Source: JAHFRG01 sp041495205 (lineage in GTDB: Bacteria; Pseudomonadota; Gammaproteobacteria; Burkholderiales; JAHFRG01). Taken from it: a stretch of DNA of 64,000 nt. Position numbers and translations under genes: made by a program. The stretch covers positions 1 to 64,000 of the forward strand of contig JBGQCF010000007.1 in NCBI GenBank assembly GCA_041495205.1, in the 5' to 3' direction. This document shows positions 41,177 to 50,306 of the stretch, in pieces (position 1 is the first letter of the stretch; every line of letters starts with the position of its first letter). The notes under the pieces are model-generated. The model saw only the letters and a list, made by a program, of their open reading frames with translations, ran no database searches and was not told the origin of the DNA.

Positions 41177-42580
41177 GTGCAAATCACTTCCATGTACTTC
41201 AAGGCGCGCGCCGGCGAAAAACTGCGCGATACGCGACTGCAGCAGGCACTGGCCAAGGCGCAGGGCAAGTTTGTTTATGCTCGCGCTGACGCCATTCTAG
41301 AGCTGGAAAATTTCGAGACGTACCGCGATGCCGCTGCCGGCATACGCGACCGCGTCATCCGCGACCTGGACCTTTATCTCGAGCAGTTTGAAAAAAACGC
41401 AGCCGCGCGCGGCACGGTGGTGCACTGGGCGGAAACTGCGCAAGATGTGAATCGCATCGTCTGTGAAATCGTCGAACTGCATGGCGTGCGCAAAGCAGTC
41501 AAATCAAAATCCATGGTGAGCGAAGAGTGCGCGCTCAACGAGGCGCTGGAAGCGGCGGGGATCGAAGTGGTGGAGACTGATCTTGGCGAATACATCCTGC
41601 AGCTTGCGCATGAACCGCCATCGCACATCGTTGCCCCGGTGGTGCACAAGAGCAAGGACGAAGTCTCGGATCTGTTCGAACAGAAGCACAAGAAACCGCG
41701 CAAGACCGGCATACCGGAACTCTGCCGCGAAGCGCGCGAGGTGCTGCGACCGCATTTTCTTTCCGCAGACATGGGCATTACCGGCGCCAATTTTTTGATT
41801 GCAGAAACCGGGTCTACACTCATCGTCACGAATGAAGCCAACGGCCGCATGGTGACCACTATGCCGCGCGTGCATGTGGCGATTACCGGCATCGAGAAAG
41901 TGGTGCCGACGCTGGAGGATATCGCGACCTTGCTGCGTCTTTTGCCACGTTCCGCCACCGGGCAGGCGATTACCAATTACGTTTCCATTAATAGCGGTGT
42001 TAAAGGCAGGGATGAAAGCGATGGACCGGAGCATTTCCACATCGTGCTGGTGGATGCGGGACGAACCAAATTGCTGGGCGGGGCGATGCAAAGCATGCTG
42101 CGCTGCATCCGCTGTGGCGCGTGCATGAACCACTGCCCGGTGTATCAGAATATCGGCGGCCACGCCTACGGCTGGGTGTATCCCGGGCCGATGGGCTCGG
42201 TGTTGACGCCGGTCTATGCCGGGCTGCAAAACGCGCTGGATTTGCCCAATGCATCCACATTGTGCGGCGAGTGCGCGGTGGTGTGCCCGGTGAAAATACC
42301 GCTTCCCGATTTGATGCGCAATCTGCGCGAGCAGCAGACGGACCTAGGCCTGCGCCCCTGGCAGGAACGGCTGGCGTTGAAAATCTGGGCGTGGGCGGCT
42401 CTGCATCCCGGAATTTATGCTGCGCTCTCGCGCATTGCCGCGCGCATCCTGAAAGGGGTGGCGGGCGATGAAAAACTTCTGCATCATCTTCCGGGAGGGC
42501 ACGGCTGGAGCGATGGGCGCGATATGCCTGCGCCTGAAGGCCGCACCTTCCGCGAGCAGTACCAAGACCGAATGAGGTGA
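41177..42580 (+). CDS. lutB: Lactate utilization protein B (LUD domain and ferredoxin clusters)
   Basis: The 467 residues have an N-terminal LUD domain (ETDLGEYILQLAHEPPSHI, GITGANFLIAETGSTLIVTN) and two 4Fe-4S sites, CIRCGACMNHCPVY (from about 310) and CGECAVVCPVKIP (from about 361). This is LutB/YkgF of L-lactate oxidation. The start is GTG 41177 or the ATG at 41192. An mmsA-type gene follows after 3 bases, separating it from lutC. Confidence 0.93.
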   Translation: MQITSMYFKARAGEKLRDTRLQQALAKAQGKFVYARADAILELENFETYRDAAAGIRDRVIRDLDLYLEQFEKNAAARGTVVHWAETAQDVNRIVCEIVELHGVRKAVKSKSMVSEECALNEALEAAGIEVVETDLGEYILQLAHEPPSHIVAPVVHKSKDEVSDLFEQKHKKPRKTGIPELCREAREVLRPHFLSADMGITGANFLIAETGSTLIVTNEANGRMVTTMPRVHVAITGIEKVVPTLEDIATLLRLLPRSATGQAITNYVSINSGVKGRDESDGPEHFHIVLVDAGRTKLLGGAMQSMLRCIRCGACMNHCPVYQNIGGHAYGWVYPGPMGSVLTPVYAGLQNALDLPNASTLCGECAVVCPVKIPLPDLMRNLREQQTDLGLRPWQERLALKIWAWAALHPGIYAALSRIAARILKGVAGDEKLLHHLPGGHGWSDGRDMPAPEGRTFREQYQDRMR

Positions 42581-42583
42581 GCC

Positions 42584-44095
42584 ATGAATAAGCCCGCTGA
42601 AACCCTTTCCCTACTGCCGTTGTGGATCGGCGGCGGCAAAGTTGCGAGCCAAAGCGCGCGCTTTGGCGAGGTGACCAATCCGGCGACTGGCGAAGTGATC
42701 CGTCGCGTGCCGTTTGCCAACAGCGCGGATATTGGTGCCGCGGTTGCCGCAGCCAAACAGGCGTTTCCTGCTTGGAGCGAGACTCCGCCGCTCAAGCGCG
42801 CGCGCATCCTGATGCGTTTCCTGCAGCTTCTCGCAAAAAACCATGAACAACTGGCGCGGCTGGCAAGCGAAGAGCACGGCAAGACATTGTTGGACGCTGC
42901 CGGCTCGCTGCAGCGCGGCATTGAAGTCGTGGAATTCGCCTGCGGCATACCGCATTTGCTCAAGGGCGAGCATTCAGAAAATGTAGGCACCGGGGTGGAT
43001 TGCTATTCGCTCAAGCAGCCGGTGGGCGTGTGCGCCGGGATCACGCCGTTCAACTTCCCCGTGATGGTGCCGCTGTGGATGTTCCCGGTGGCGATTGCCT
43101 GCGGCAACACCTTTGTGCTGAAACCTTCCGAAAAAGTGCCCTCCGCCAGCCTGCGCATGGCCGAACTGTTCAAGGAGGCGGGGCTGCCCGATGGCGTGTT
43201 CAACGTGGTGCACGGGGACAAGGAAGCGGTGGATGCGATTTTGCATCATCCTGAAATCAAGGCCGTGTCCTTCGTCGGTTCGACGCCGGTCGCCAAATAC
43301 ATTTATGAAACTTGCGCGAAGAACGGCAAGCGGGTGCAGGCGCTGGGCGGTGCGAAAAACCACGCGGTGGTGCTGCCGGACGCCGATCTGGAATTTACCG
43401 CGGCCGCCTTGATCGGCGCGGCTTATGGTTCGGCGGGCGAGCGCTGCATGGCAATTTCCGCCGTGGTGGCGGTGGGCGAAGCAGCCGAACCGCTAGTGGC
43501 GAAATTGCGCGACAAGGCCGCAAGACTCAAGGTCGGGCCGGGACATATTAGAGAAGTGGAGATGGGACCGCTCGTGACGCGCGCCCACCGCGACCGGGTG
43601 AAAGGCTATATCGATCTCGGCGAGAAGGAAGGCGCGAAGCTGGTGCTGGATGGGCGTGGTCTCAAAGTTTCAGGCCATGAAAACGGTTTTTATCTGGGGC
43701 CTTCGCTGTTTGATCATGTGACACCGCAAATGGCGATTTACCGCGACGAAATTTTCGGCCCGGTGCTGGTGCTGCTGCGGGCAAGGGATTTCGATGAAGC
43801 CATCAAGCTGGTCAACCGCAATCCCCACGCCAACGGCACCGCGGTGTTCACGCGCTCTGGCGCACTGGCAAGGCGCTTCCAGCATGAAATCGAAGTGGGC
43901 ATGGTCGGCATCAACGTGCCGATCCCGGTGCCGATGGCGTTTTTCTCCTTCGGCGGCTGGAAAAATTCGCTGTTTGGCGATTTGCACGTGCATGGCGTGG
44001 AAGGCGTGAAATTCTACACCTGCACCAAGACGGTCACGGCGCGCTGGCCGGAGCAGACCGAAAAACCCAAGCTTGATATGCCTACCCACGGATGA
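42584..44095 (+). CDS. mmsA: CoA-acylating methylmalonate-semialdehyde dehydrogenase
   Basis: The 503 residues are an aldehyde dehydrogenase with GITPFNFPVMVPLWMFP (152-168), Lys180 of LKPSEK and catalytic Cys288 in GSAGERCMA. The usual catalytic glutamate is replaced by Asn in GGAKNHAVV (about 255-263), a mark of CoA-dependent members acting on methylmalonate or malonate semialdehyde. It sits between lutB and lutC, so the operon may link lactate or 3-carbon oxidation with valine, propanoate or beta-alanine breakdown. Confidence 0.9.
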   Translation: MNKPAETLSLLPLWIGGGKVASQSARFGEVTNPATGEVIRRVPFANSADIGAAVAAAKQAFPAWSETPPLKRARILMRFLQLLAKNHEQLARLASEEHGKTLLDAAGSLQRGIEVVEFACGIPHLLKGEHSENVGTGVDCYSLKQPVGVCAGITPFNFPVMVPLWMFPVAIACGNTFVLKPSEKVPSASLRMAELFKEAGLPDGVFNVVHGDKEAVDAILHHPEIKAVSFVGSTPVAKYIYETCAKNGKRVQALGGAKNHAVVLPDADLEFTAAALIGAAYGSAGERCMAISAVVAVGEAAEPLVAKLRDKAARLKVGPGHIREVEMGPLVTRAHRDRVKGYIDLGEKEGAKLVLDGRGLKVSGHENGFYLGPSLFDHVTPQMAIYRDEIFGPVLVLLRARDFDEAIKLVNRNPHANGTAVFTRSGALARRFQHEIEVGMVGINVPIPVPMAFFSFGGWKNSLFGDLHVHGVEGVKFYTCTKTVTARWPEQTEKPKLDMPTHG

Positions 44096-44206
44096 GCGCG
44101 CGCGACAATGAGCGTAGCGAAATTGCGGCGGAGACTAACGTTTCGCGCGGAGTGCGACGTTACGTCGGAGCCAAAACATCCTGGTCGAAGAATCGGTAAG
44201 TGAGTA

Positions 44207-44848
44207 ATGGCCGCACGTGAAAACGTATTGAGTCGTATCCGTGCCGCGCTCGGCAAGAGCGCAAGCCGCGCCGAGCGCGGGGAAATTAACGCTTATATTA
44301 GCCAACATTCGGCGGGCCCCAGGCCGCAGGCGGAATGGAATCTCATAGCGCGCTTTCGCGAGCGCGCTTTGAGTTTAGCGAGCAGCGTGGATCAGATCGC
44401 GTCAATCAGCGAAATGCCGCAAGTGGTCGCGCGTTATTTGCGCGAAAATAATCTGCCGCTGCAAGCCGTGTGCTGGCCGGAGTTCGCGCAGCTCGATTGG
44501 GCTGCGCAGGGCATGAACGTAACCGCGCGGCCCGCGCAAGGAAGTGATCTGGTCGGCGTGACTTCCGCATTTTGCGCCATCGCTGAAACCGGAACACTGG
44601 TGCTGCTTTCAGGAAAAGATACTTCTCCTGCGACCAGCCTTTTGCCGGAAACGCATGTTGCGGTCGTCAGAACTTCACGCATTGTAAAAGGCATGGAGGA
44701 AGTCTGGAGCTTGCTGCGCAGAGAATATCCTGTGATGCCACGAGCAGTAAACTTTGTCTCAGGCCCTTCACGCACCGCGGATATCGAGCAAACCGTGACT
44801 CTTGGCGCGCATGGTCCTTATCGAGTGCACATTATCCTCGTTGATTGA
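44207..44848 (+). CDS. lutC: Lactate utilization protein C (LUD domain)
   Basis: The 213 residues start ENVLSRIRAALGK and carry the LUD motif GVTSAFCAIAETGTLVLLSG and PRAVNFVSGPSRTADIEQTVTLGAHGP in parts, typical of LutC/YkgG. It completes the LutABC lactate oxidase. The 111 bases after mmsA hold no other gene. Overall the group reads lutA-lutB-mmsA-lutC on one strand. Confidence 0.92.
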   Translation: MAARENVLSRIRAALGKSASRAERGEINAYISQHSAGPRPQAEWNLIARFRERALSLASSVDQIASISEMPQVVARYLRENNLPLQAVCWPEFAQLDWAAQGMNVTARPAQGSDLVGVTSAFCAIAETGTLVLLSGKDTSPATSLLPETHVAVVRTSRIVKGMEEVWSLLRREYPVMPRAVNFVSGPSRTADIEQTVTLGAHGPYRVHIILVD

Positions 44849-44882
44849 TTTATTGCGTTGCACGACCGGCGGAAAAATTTGT

Positions 44883-44912
44883 TTGCCCGAAAAAACAGAC
44901 GCTGGTTATAAT
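44883..44912 (+). promoter_or_regulatory. Candidate promoter before the cation:proton antiporter
   Basis: TTGCCC (44883-44888) and a perfect TATAAT (44907-44912) with 18 bases between, in the 212-base gap after lutC. It would drive the antiporter-GCS2 pair from about 150 bases upstream, reading through mini-element F. Confidence 0.5.
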
Positions 44913-44995
44913 CTGTCTATCGTCAAATAGCAGTTCCTGTCTCATGCGGGCGTGAAATCACCGTTCACGCGCAACGCATCCGTTGTTTCACTTAT

Positions 44996-45043
44996 GGAAC
45001 CGCTGAACAAGTCCTACGCGGGCGCGACGCTTTCAGAGGTTCC
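44996..45043. repeat. Mini TIR element (copy F)
   Basis: A 48-base derivative with left end GGAACCGCTGAACAAGTCC and right end TTTCAGAGGTTCC, joined by GCGGGCGCGACGC. It looks like a full element with its body deleted. Its AGAGG is 21 bases from the antiporter ATG, too far to act as a binding site. Confidence 0.7.
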
Positions 45044-45060
45044 TTAACTGTTCAATCACC

Positions 45061-46263
45061 ATGCCCGAGCTCAACTTTCTGCCAACTTTGCCTCCCGCAC
45101 TCACACCGCCCATTTTGTTCGGCTTGCTGCTGCTGGTGGGTTTGCTTGGCGGCGAAGCGGCGCGGCTTTTCGCGCTGCCGCGCATCACCGGTTACGTGCT
45201 GGTGGGAATGTTGTTCGGCCCGGGAGGTCTTGGCGTATTGAGCAGCCAGCTCATCCAGGAAAGCCGGGTGTTTGTGGATATTTCGCTGGGCTTGATTCTG
45301 TTCGAGCTCGGCCGCCGCCTTGATTACCAATGGCTGCGCCGCAACCGCTGGCTGTTCGCTACTGCGATTGCGGAAAGCGCCTTTGCCTTCTGTGCGGTTT
45401 ACCTTGGGCTGCGCTATTTTGATTATCCGCCGCTGTTTGCCGCCATCGCCGCGGCAATCGGCATCGCCACCTCTCCTGCGGTGGTGCTGCTGGTAGCGCA
45501 CGAATTGCGCTCCGAGGGCCAGCTCACTGAACGCATGCTGCTGCTCACCGCCGTGAACAGCGTGTTTGCCTTCTTCAGTGTGACCATGCTGATGCCTTTT
45601 CTGCATCTGCAGCACCATGCGGCCTGGGCGGAAACGCTGTTGCAACCGCTCTATGTCATGCTGGGTTCGCTGCTAACGGGTCTCGTCGTGAGTTATCTCG
45701 TGTTGCAATTCGCCGCCTGGCTGGGCAAGCGCGAGGATCGCCAGTTTATCATGCTGGTCGGAATGATTGTGCTCACAGCGGGATTGGCACGCTCGCTCAA
45801 TCTTTCGGTGCTGGTTACGCTGCTCACCGTCGGGATACTGGCGCGCAATCTCGACTTTGGCCACAAGCTGATGGCGGTGCAGTTCGGTCATGGCGGGCAG
45901 TTGTTTTTTGTGATTCTGTTTGTGATGGCGGGCGCGAGCCTGCGCTTCGATGCGCTGCCGCAAGCGGGGTTCATCGCCGGTATGTACATCGTGCTGCGTT
46001 TCCTCGGAAAGGCGCTGGCAATCCTGGTGTTCGGCCGTTTAAGCGGGCTGCGCCCCGGCGCGGCGGGCTTGCTCAGCATCGCATTGCTGCCGATGTCGGG
46101 ACTGGCCATCGTCATGGTGCAGGATACCTCCAGTTTGTACCCCGAATTTGGCGCCAAGTTGTCGGCGGTGGTGCTTTCGGCAGTGGCAATACTGGAGCTT
46201 ATCGGCCCGCTGGCGACTCAGTTTGCGCTGAAGCAGGCGGGCGAGGCGGGAGAACGGCGATGA
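45061..46263 (+). CDS. CPA2-family cation:proton antiporter
   Basis: The 400 residues contain about 11-12 membrane segments and the Na_H_Exchanger domain (RITGYVLVGMLFGPGGLGVL, DISLGLILFELGRRLDY). It lacks the C-terminal TrkA-N domain of KefB/KefC, so it is a short antiporter for K+ or Na+ against protons. The gene following it overlaps by 4 bases and encodes a gamma-glutamylcysteine-ligase-like enzyme. KefC-type channels are glutathione-gated, so a thiol link is an idea only. Confidence 0.85.
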   Translation: MPELNFLPTLPPALTPPILFGLLLLVGLLGGEAARLFALPRITGYVLVGMLFGPGGLGVLSSQLIQESRVFVDISLGLILFELGRRLDYQWLRRNRWLFATAIAESAFAFCAVYLGLRYFDYPPLFAAIAAAIGIATSPAVVLLVAHELRSEGQLTERMLLLTAVNSVFAFFSVTMLMPFLHLQHHAAWAETLLQPLYVMLGSLLTGLVVSYLVLQFAAWLGKREDRQFIMLVGMIVLTAGLARSLNLSVLVTLLTVGILARNLDFGHKLMAVQFGHGGQLFFVILFVMAGASLRFDALPQAGFIAGMYIVLRFLGKALAILVFGRLSGLRPGAAGLLSIALLPMSGLAIVMVQDTSSLYPEFGAKLSAVVLSAVAILELIGPLATQFALKQAGEAGERR

Positions 46264-47387
46264 TGCTGGAATTCAAACAATCGCCGGCATGCACCATGGG
46301 CGTCGAGCTCGAGCTGCAGATTCTCAAGTCCCACGACTGCAATCTGGCGCGCGACGCCGCTGATTTGCTGGCGAGGCTTAGCAAAGTGAAACATCCCGGC
46401 GAGGTCAAGCCGGAAATCACCGAGAGCATGATCGAGCTCAATTCCTCGATCCACGAGCGCTACGCGACCCTTGCGGACGAGCTACGGACTGTCCGCAACG
46501 TAGTGGCGCGCCAAGCCGAGCTCCTCAACCTGCGCATTGCCGGCGGTGGCTCGCATCCCTTTCACCAGTGGAGCGAGCGGCGCATTTATCCAACCGAGCG
46601 TTTCAAGCATCTGTTGAATCTCTACGGCTATCTCGCCAAGCAGTTCACGGTATTCGGGCAGCACATCCACATCGGCTGCCCGAGCGGCGATGATGCGGTC
46701 TATCTTATCCACATGCTGTCGCGCCATATTCCACATTTCATCGCGCTTTCCGCCTCCTCGCCGTTTTACCAGGGGGAAGACACGAGCTTTGCTTCATCGC
46801 GTTTGAATGCGATCAGCGCGTTTCCCCTAAGCGGCACCATGCCGTTGGTTGAAAGCTGGGATGAATTCAACGCCTATTTTGAGAAAATGCATCGCTACAA
46901 AATCGTCGAGAGCATGAAGGATTTCTACTGGGATATCCGCCCCAAGCCGGAATATGGAACCGTGGAAATCCGCATCTGCGACACACCATTGACGGTGGAC
47001 AAGGCGGCGCTGCTTGCGGCTTTCGCCCAGTCACTCGCACATTATTACCTGACTGAACGGCCACGGCGGGCGACGCAGGATCTTTATCTGGTTTACAACT
47101 ACAACCGCTTCCAGTCCTGCCGCTTCGGCTTCGCCGCCAATTTCATCAATCCTTATGATCAGCAGCATGCCAACTTATGTGACGACCTCATCGTGACCCT
47201 CAAACTACTTGCACCGCACGCCGCGGCGCTGGAGAGCGGCACGGCGCTCAATCAGTTGCTCGACGATGCGGCAGCGCGCCGCAATGATTCATTCTGGTTG
47301 CGCGAACAACTCAAGAAATCCGGTTCGCTCAACGATGTGGCGCGCCTGCAGAGCAACCTGTGGATGGGAAAATCGGAACGGGCATGA
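46260..47387 (+). CDS. GCS2-type carboxylate-amine ligase (YbdK-like)
   Basis: The 375 residues begin FKQSPACTMGVELELQIL and contain KPEITESMIELNSSIH, GGGSHPFHQW and FGQHIHIGCPSGDDAVY, the GCS2 family pattern. Members join glutamate to cysteine or related amines with ATP, though YbdK activity in E. coli is weak. It is translationally coupled to the antiporter gene. Classical GshA is a different family and not seen here, so whether this is the main glutathione enzyme is open. Confidence 0.87.
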   Translation: MMLEFKQSPACTMGVELELQILKSHDCNLARDAADLLARLSKVKHPGEVKPEITESMIELNSSIHERYATLADELRTVRNVVARQAELLNLRIAGGGSHPFHQWSERRIYPTERFKHLLNLYGYLAKQFTVFGQHIHIGCPSGDDAVYLIHMLSRHIPHFIALSASSPFYQGEDTSFASSRLNAISAFPLSGTMPLVESWDEFNAYFEKMHRYKIVESMKDFYWDIRPKPEYGTVEIRICDTPLTVDKAALLAAFAQSLAHYYLTERPRRATQDLYLVYNYNRFQSCRFGFAANFINPYDQQHANLCDDLIVTLKLLAPHAAALESGTALNQLLDDAAARRNDSFWLREQLKKSGSLNDVARLQSNLWMGKSERA

Positions 47388-47454
47388 AGCCAAGCCGGCG
47401 TGTTCGCCGTGCCTACTGTGGTGCTAGAATCGCGCGGTTCCCAAGGAAGGGAGC

Positions 47455-48843
47455 ATGGTTTTTTTTGAAAATAACATGAGGCGCATCGTGCGCGGGAAGC
47501 ATCGCCTGTTGCTCGCGGCATTCATCCTGGCATGGAGCGGCGTGGCCAGTGCGGTGCCGGCCAGCGGCAGCGTCGGGCGAGACGGACCTGCGTTGTTCGG
47601 CATCCCGGTGGATTTCATTCTGTTTGGACTGACGCTGCTAGGCGTGGCTCTATTCCATCGCCACACGCTTTACGTGGCGCTCACCGGTCTCGTAATTATC
47701 CTCGGTTATAAGTTCCTGCTCGTCGGGTTCAAGTACGGGCCCGGCTTTGCCGGTTTCGTCTCTCATATGGGGCACGAGTGGGTGATTCTTACCAACCTGT
47801 TCCTGCTGCTGGTCGGATTCGCGCTGCTTTCCAGGCATTTCGAAGAGAGCCAGGTTCCGGCCATGCTGCCGAAATTCCTTCCGGACGACTGGAAAGGCGG
47901 GTTCATGTTGCTAGTGATGATCTTCGTGCTGTCGAGCTTTCTCGACAACATCGCGGCGGCAATCATCGGCGGCACGGTTGCGGCGACCGTGTTCAAGCAC
48001 AAGGTGCATATCGGCTATCTTGCAGCAATCGTCGCCGCTTCAAACGCTGGCGGATCGGGCAGCGTGGTCGGCGACACCACCACGACGATGATGTGGATCG
48101 ACGGAGTAAACCCCCTCGATGTGCTCGAAGCTTATGTGGGGGCATCCGTGGCGATGGTGATATTCGGCATTCCTGCGGCGCTGCAGCAGCAGCGCTATTC
48201 GCCTATCAGGAAAGACCCGCCGCGCGGGGTGCGGATTGATTGGGGGCGGGTTGCCATCGTTGCGCTGATCCTGATTGCCGCGATCGCCGCCAACGTCGTG
48301 GTCAACCTCAAGTTTACCGACATCTCCGACCGTTTTCCTTTTATCGGCACAGCAGTGTGGCTGGCGATCCTGATGGCGGTTCCGCTTCGCAAACCCGACT
48401 GGAAGGTGGTGCCAAATGCGGTCAAGGGCAGCATTTTTCTGCTGTCGCTGATTCTGTGCGCGTCGCTCATGCCCGTGGAAAAACTGCCGGCTGCTTCCTG
48501 GCATTCGGCGCTTGGCCTGGGTTTTGTTTCAGCGGTGTTCGACAACATTCCGCTCACTGCCCTCGCGCTCAAACAGGGCGGCTACGACTGGGGCTATCTT
48601 GCGTATGCGGTGGGTTTTGGCGGATCGATGATCTGGTTTGGTTCCTCGGCAGGCGTGGCGCTGTCAAACATGTACCCGGAAGCAAAGTCGGTCGGGTCGT
48701 GGCTCAGGCATGGCTGGCATGTGGCGCTGGCGTATATGCTGGGTTTCGCGGCCTTGCTGCTGGTTCTTGGCTGGCATCCGGATGCCAAGCGCGTAAAATC
48801 GCTTGGCATTGCACCGGCTATTGCGGTACTGGCCAGGGTTTAA
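47455..48843 (+). CDS. Ion-transporter-superfamily carrier (CitMHS/ArsB/NhaD-like)
   Basis: The 462 residues have about 11 membrane segments and the twin inverted motifs FVLSSFLDNIAAAIIGGTVAA and GFVSAVFDNIPLTALAL, in which the DN pair and the small residues line the transport site. SNAGGSGSVVGDTTTTMMWI is another marker. Substrate could be Na+/H+, citrate or another anion. A signal-like segment opens the protein. AAGGAAGGGAGC precedes the ATG. Confidence 0.8.
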   Translation: MVFFENNMRRIVRGKHRLLLAAFILAWSGVASAVPASGSVGRDGPALFGIPVDFILFGLTLLGVALFHRHTLYVALTGLVIILGYKFLLVGFKYGPGFAGFVSHMGHEWVILTNLFLLLVGFALLSRHFEESQVPAMLPKFLPDDWKGGFMLLVMIFVLSSFLDNIAAAIIGGTVAATVFKHKVHIGYLAAIVAASNAGGSGSVVGDTTTTMMWIDGVNPLDVLEAYVGASVAMVIFGIPAALQQQRYSPIRKDPPRGVRIDWGRVAIVALILIAAIAANVVVNLKFTDISDRFPFIGTAVWLAILMAVPLRKPDWKVVPNAVKGSIFLLSLILCASLMPVEKLPAASWHSALGLGFVSAVFDNIPLTALALKQGGYDWGYLAYAVGFGGSMIWFGSSAGVALSNMYPEAKSVGSWLRHGWHVALAYMLGFAALLLVLGWHPDAKRVKSLGIAPAIAVLARV

Positions 48844-48873
48844 ACTCGGTCCAGAATTGCCGGTTTACCTGTG

Positions 48874-48902
48874 TTGATTTTGCGCGGGTACGGGTATACG
48901 AT
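48874..48902 (+). promoter_or_regulatory. Candidate promoter of the TRAP operon
   Basis: TTGATT (48874-48879) and TACGAT (48897-48902) are 17 bases apart, in the 174-base gap before the substrate-binding protein. Each hexamer matches consensus at four positions. The TAGGAGGAG before the first gene is an unusually strong ribosome binding site. Confidence 0.4.
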
Positions 48903-49017
48903 GGCGAAGCTGGGTCATGATGCTGAAGGGGAAATATACATTAACCTCCTACGCATCAACACAAATCAAAAAACGGGCGTTCTGCCCAAAATCTTATGAG
49001 TCTCTTAGGAGGAGTTT

Positions 49018-50169
49018 ATGGACAAGAAGCAGAGAGCGGTTTCCGCCGCCAAGTCTGAAACAGTCGCATCACGCCGTAAATTTCTAAAAGGCGCAGCAGC
49101 TATTGGCACCGGTGCCGCGGCCATCGGCTTCCCGATGATTGCCAAGGCGCAAGGGCCGATCAGCATGCGCTGGCAGAGTACTTGGCCCACCAAGGACATC
49201 TTCCACGAGTTCGCGCTCGACTACGCCAAGAAGGTGAACGACATGACCGGCGGCGACCTCAAGATCGAGGTGCTGCCGGCGGGCTCGGTGGTGCCGGCCT
49301 TCGGCCTGCTCGACGCGGTTTCGAAAGGCGTGCTCGACGGCGGTCACGGCGTGCTGGTCTATCACTACGGCAAACAAAATGCCCTGGGGCTGTGGGGATC
49401 GAGCCCCGCCTTCGGCATGGACGGGAACATGATGCTCGCCTGGCACAAGTATGGCGGTGGCAAGGAGTTGCTGGAGAAGATCTACGCCTCCATCGGCGCC
49501 AACGTGGTGTCCTTCCCGTACGGGCCGCATCCGACACAGCCGCTCGGCTGGTTCAAGAAGCCGGTCACCAGTCCGGACGACTTCAAAGGCATGAAGTACC
49601 GCACCGTGGGCATCTCGATTGACATGTTCCAGGCCATGGGTGCGGCAGTAATCGCGCTGCCCGGCGCCGAAATCGTGCCGGCAATGGACCGCGGGCTGAT
49701 CGATGCGGCCGAGTTCAACAACGCGAGTTCCGACCGCCTGCTTGGCTTTCCCGACGTGTCCAAGGTGTGCATGCTGCAGAGCTTCCACCAGAACGCGGAG
49801 CAGTTCGAGATCACCTTCAACAAGACCAAGTACGATGCGCTGCCGGCCAAGTTGAAGGCGATCATCGCGTATTCCGTGGATGCCGCTAACGCGGACATGA
49901 TGTGGAAGGCGATCGACCGTTACTCGCAGGACTACGTCGAGCTGCAGACCAAGGACCACGTGAAGTTCTACAAAACGCCGGACTCGATACTGCAGAAGCA
50001 GATCGAGGTCTTCGACCCGATCATGGAGAAGAAGTCGGCGGAGAACCCGCTGTTCAAGGAGGTCATTGAATCTCAGCGCAAGTTCGCCGCGCGCGCGGTG
50101 CGCTGGGACCTCGACACCTATGTCAACCGGCGCATGGCCTATAACTATTACTTCGGCAAGAAGGGCTGA
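49018..50169 (+). CDS. dctP: TRAP transporter substrate-binding protein (DctP family)
   Basis: The 383 residues carry a Tat-type signal (ASRRKFLKGAAAIGTGAAA, about 17-35, cleavage near AKAQG) and a DctP fold: MRWQSTWPTKDIFHEFALDY, GGDLKIEVLPAGSVVPAFG, GLIDAAEFNNASSD. This subgroup resembles TRAP binders for 2-oxo acids and aromatic acids. It is the first gene of dctPQM. A terminator-like hairpin follows it, which would make the binder more abundant than the permeases. Confidence 0.93.
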   Translation: MDKKQRAVSAAKSETVASRRKFLKGAAAIGTGAAAIGFPMIAKAQGPISMRWQSTWPTKDIFHEFALDYAKKVNDMTGGDLKIEVLPAGSVVPAFGLLDAVSKGVLDGGHGVLVYHYGKQNALGLWGSSPAFGMDGNMMLAWHKYGGGKELLEKIYASIGANVVSFPYGPHPTQPLGWFKKPVTSPDDFKGMKYRTVGISIDMFQAMGAAVIALPGAEIVPAMDRGLIDAAEFNNASSDRLLGFPDVSKVCMLQSFHQNAEQFEITFNKTKYDALPAKLKAIIAYSVDAANADMMWKAIDRYSQDYVELQTKDHVKFYKTPDSILQKQIEVFDPIMEKKSAENPLFKEVIESQRKFAARAVRWDLDTYVNRRMAYNYYFGKKG

Positions 50170-50195
50170 CACCGAACGTGCTTGCGGGAAACACC

Positions 50196-50228
50196 AACAC
50201 CATCCAGTAGCGCCGGATGGTGTTTTTT
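50196..50228 (+). terminator. Intrinsic (probably partial) terminator between dctP and dctQ
   Basis: AACACCATCC (50196-50205) pairs perfectly with GGATGGTGTT (50215-50224) over a 9-base loop, with T7 at the end (50222-50228). No strong promoter is seen between it and dctQ at 50307, so some readthrough is likely. Confidence 0.8.
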
Positions 50229-50306
50229 TGGGGTGCTGCCAAGAACGGGGCGAAGGTGGCACAATAGGCTCACGGCCCCACGCCACATCATCGAAGGATT
50301 TCAGCC

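Noticed and set aside
49084..50286. 400-codon open frame opposite dctP
   Set aside because: Antisense shadow of a clear TRAP binder; it also spans the terminator.
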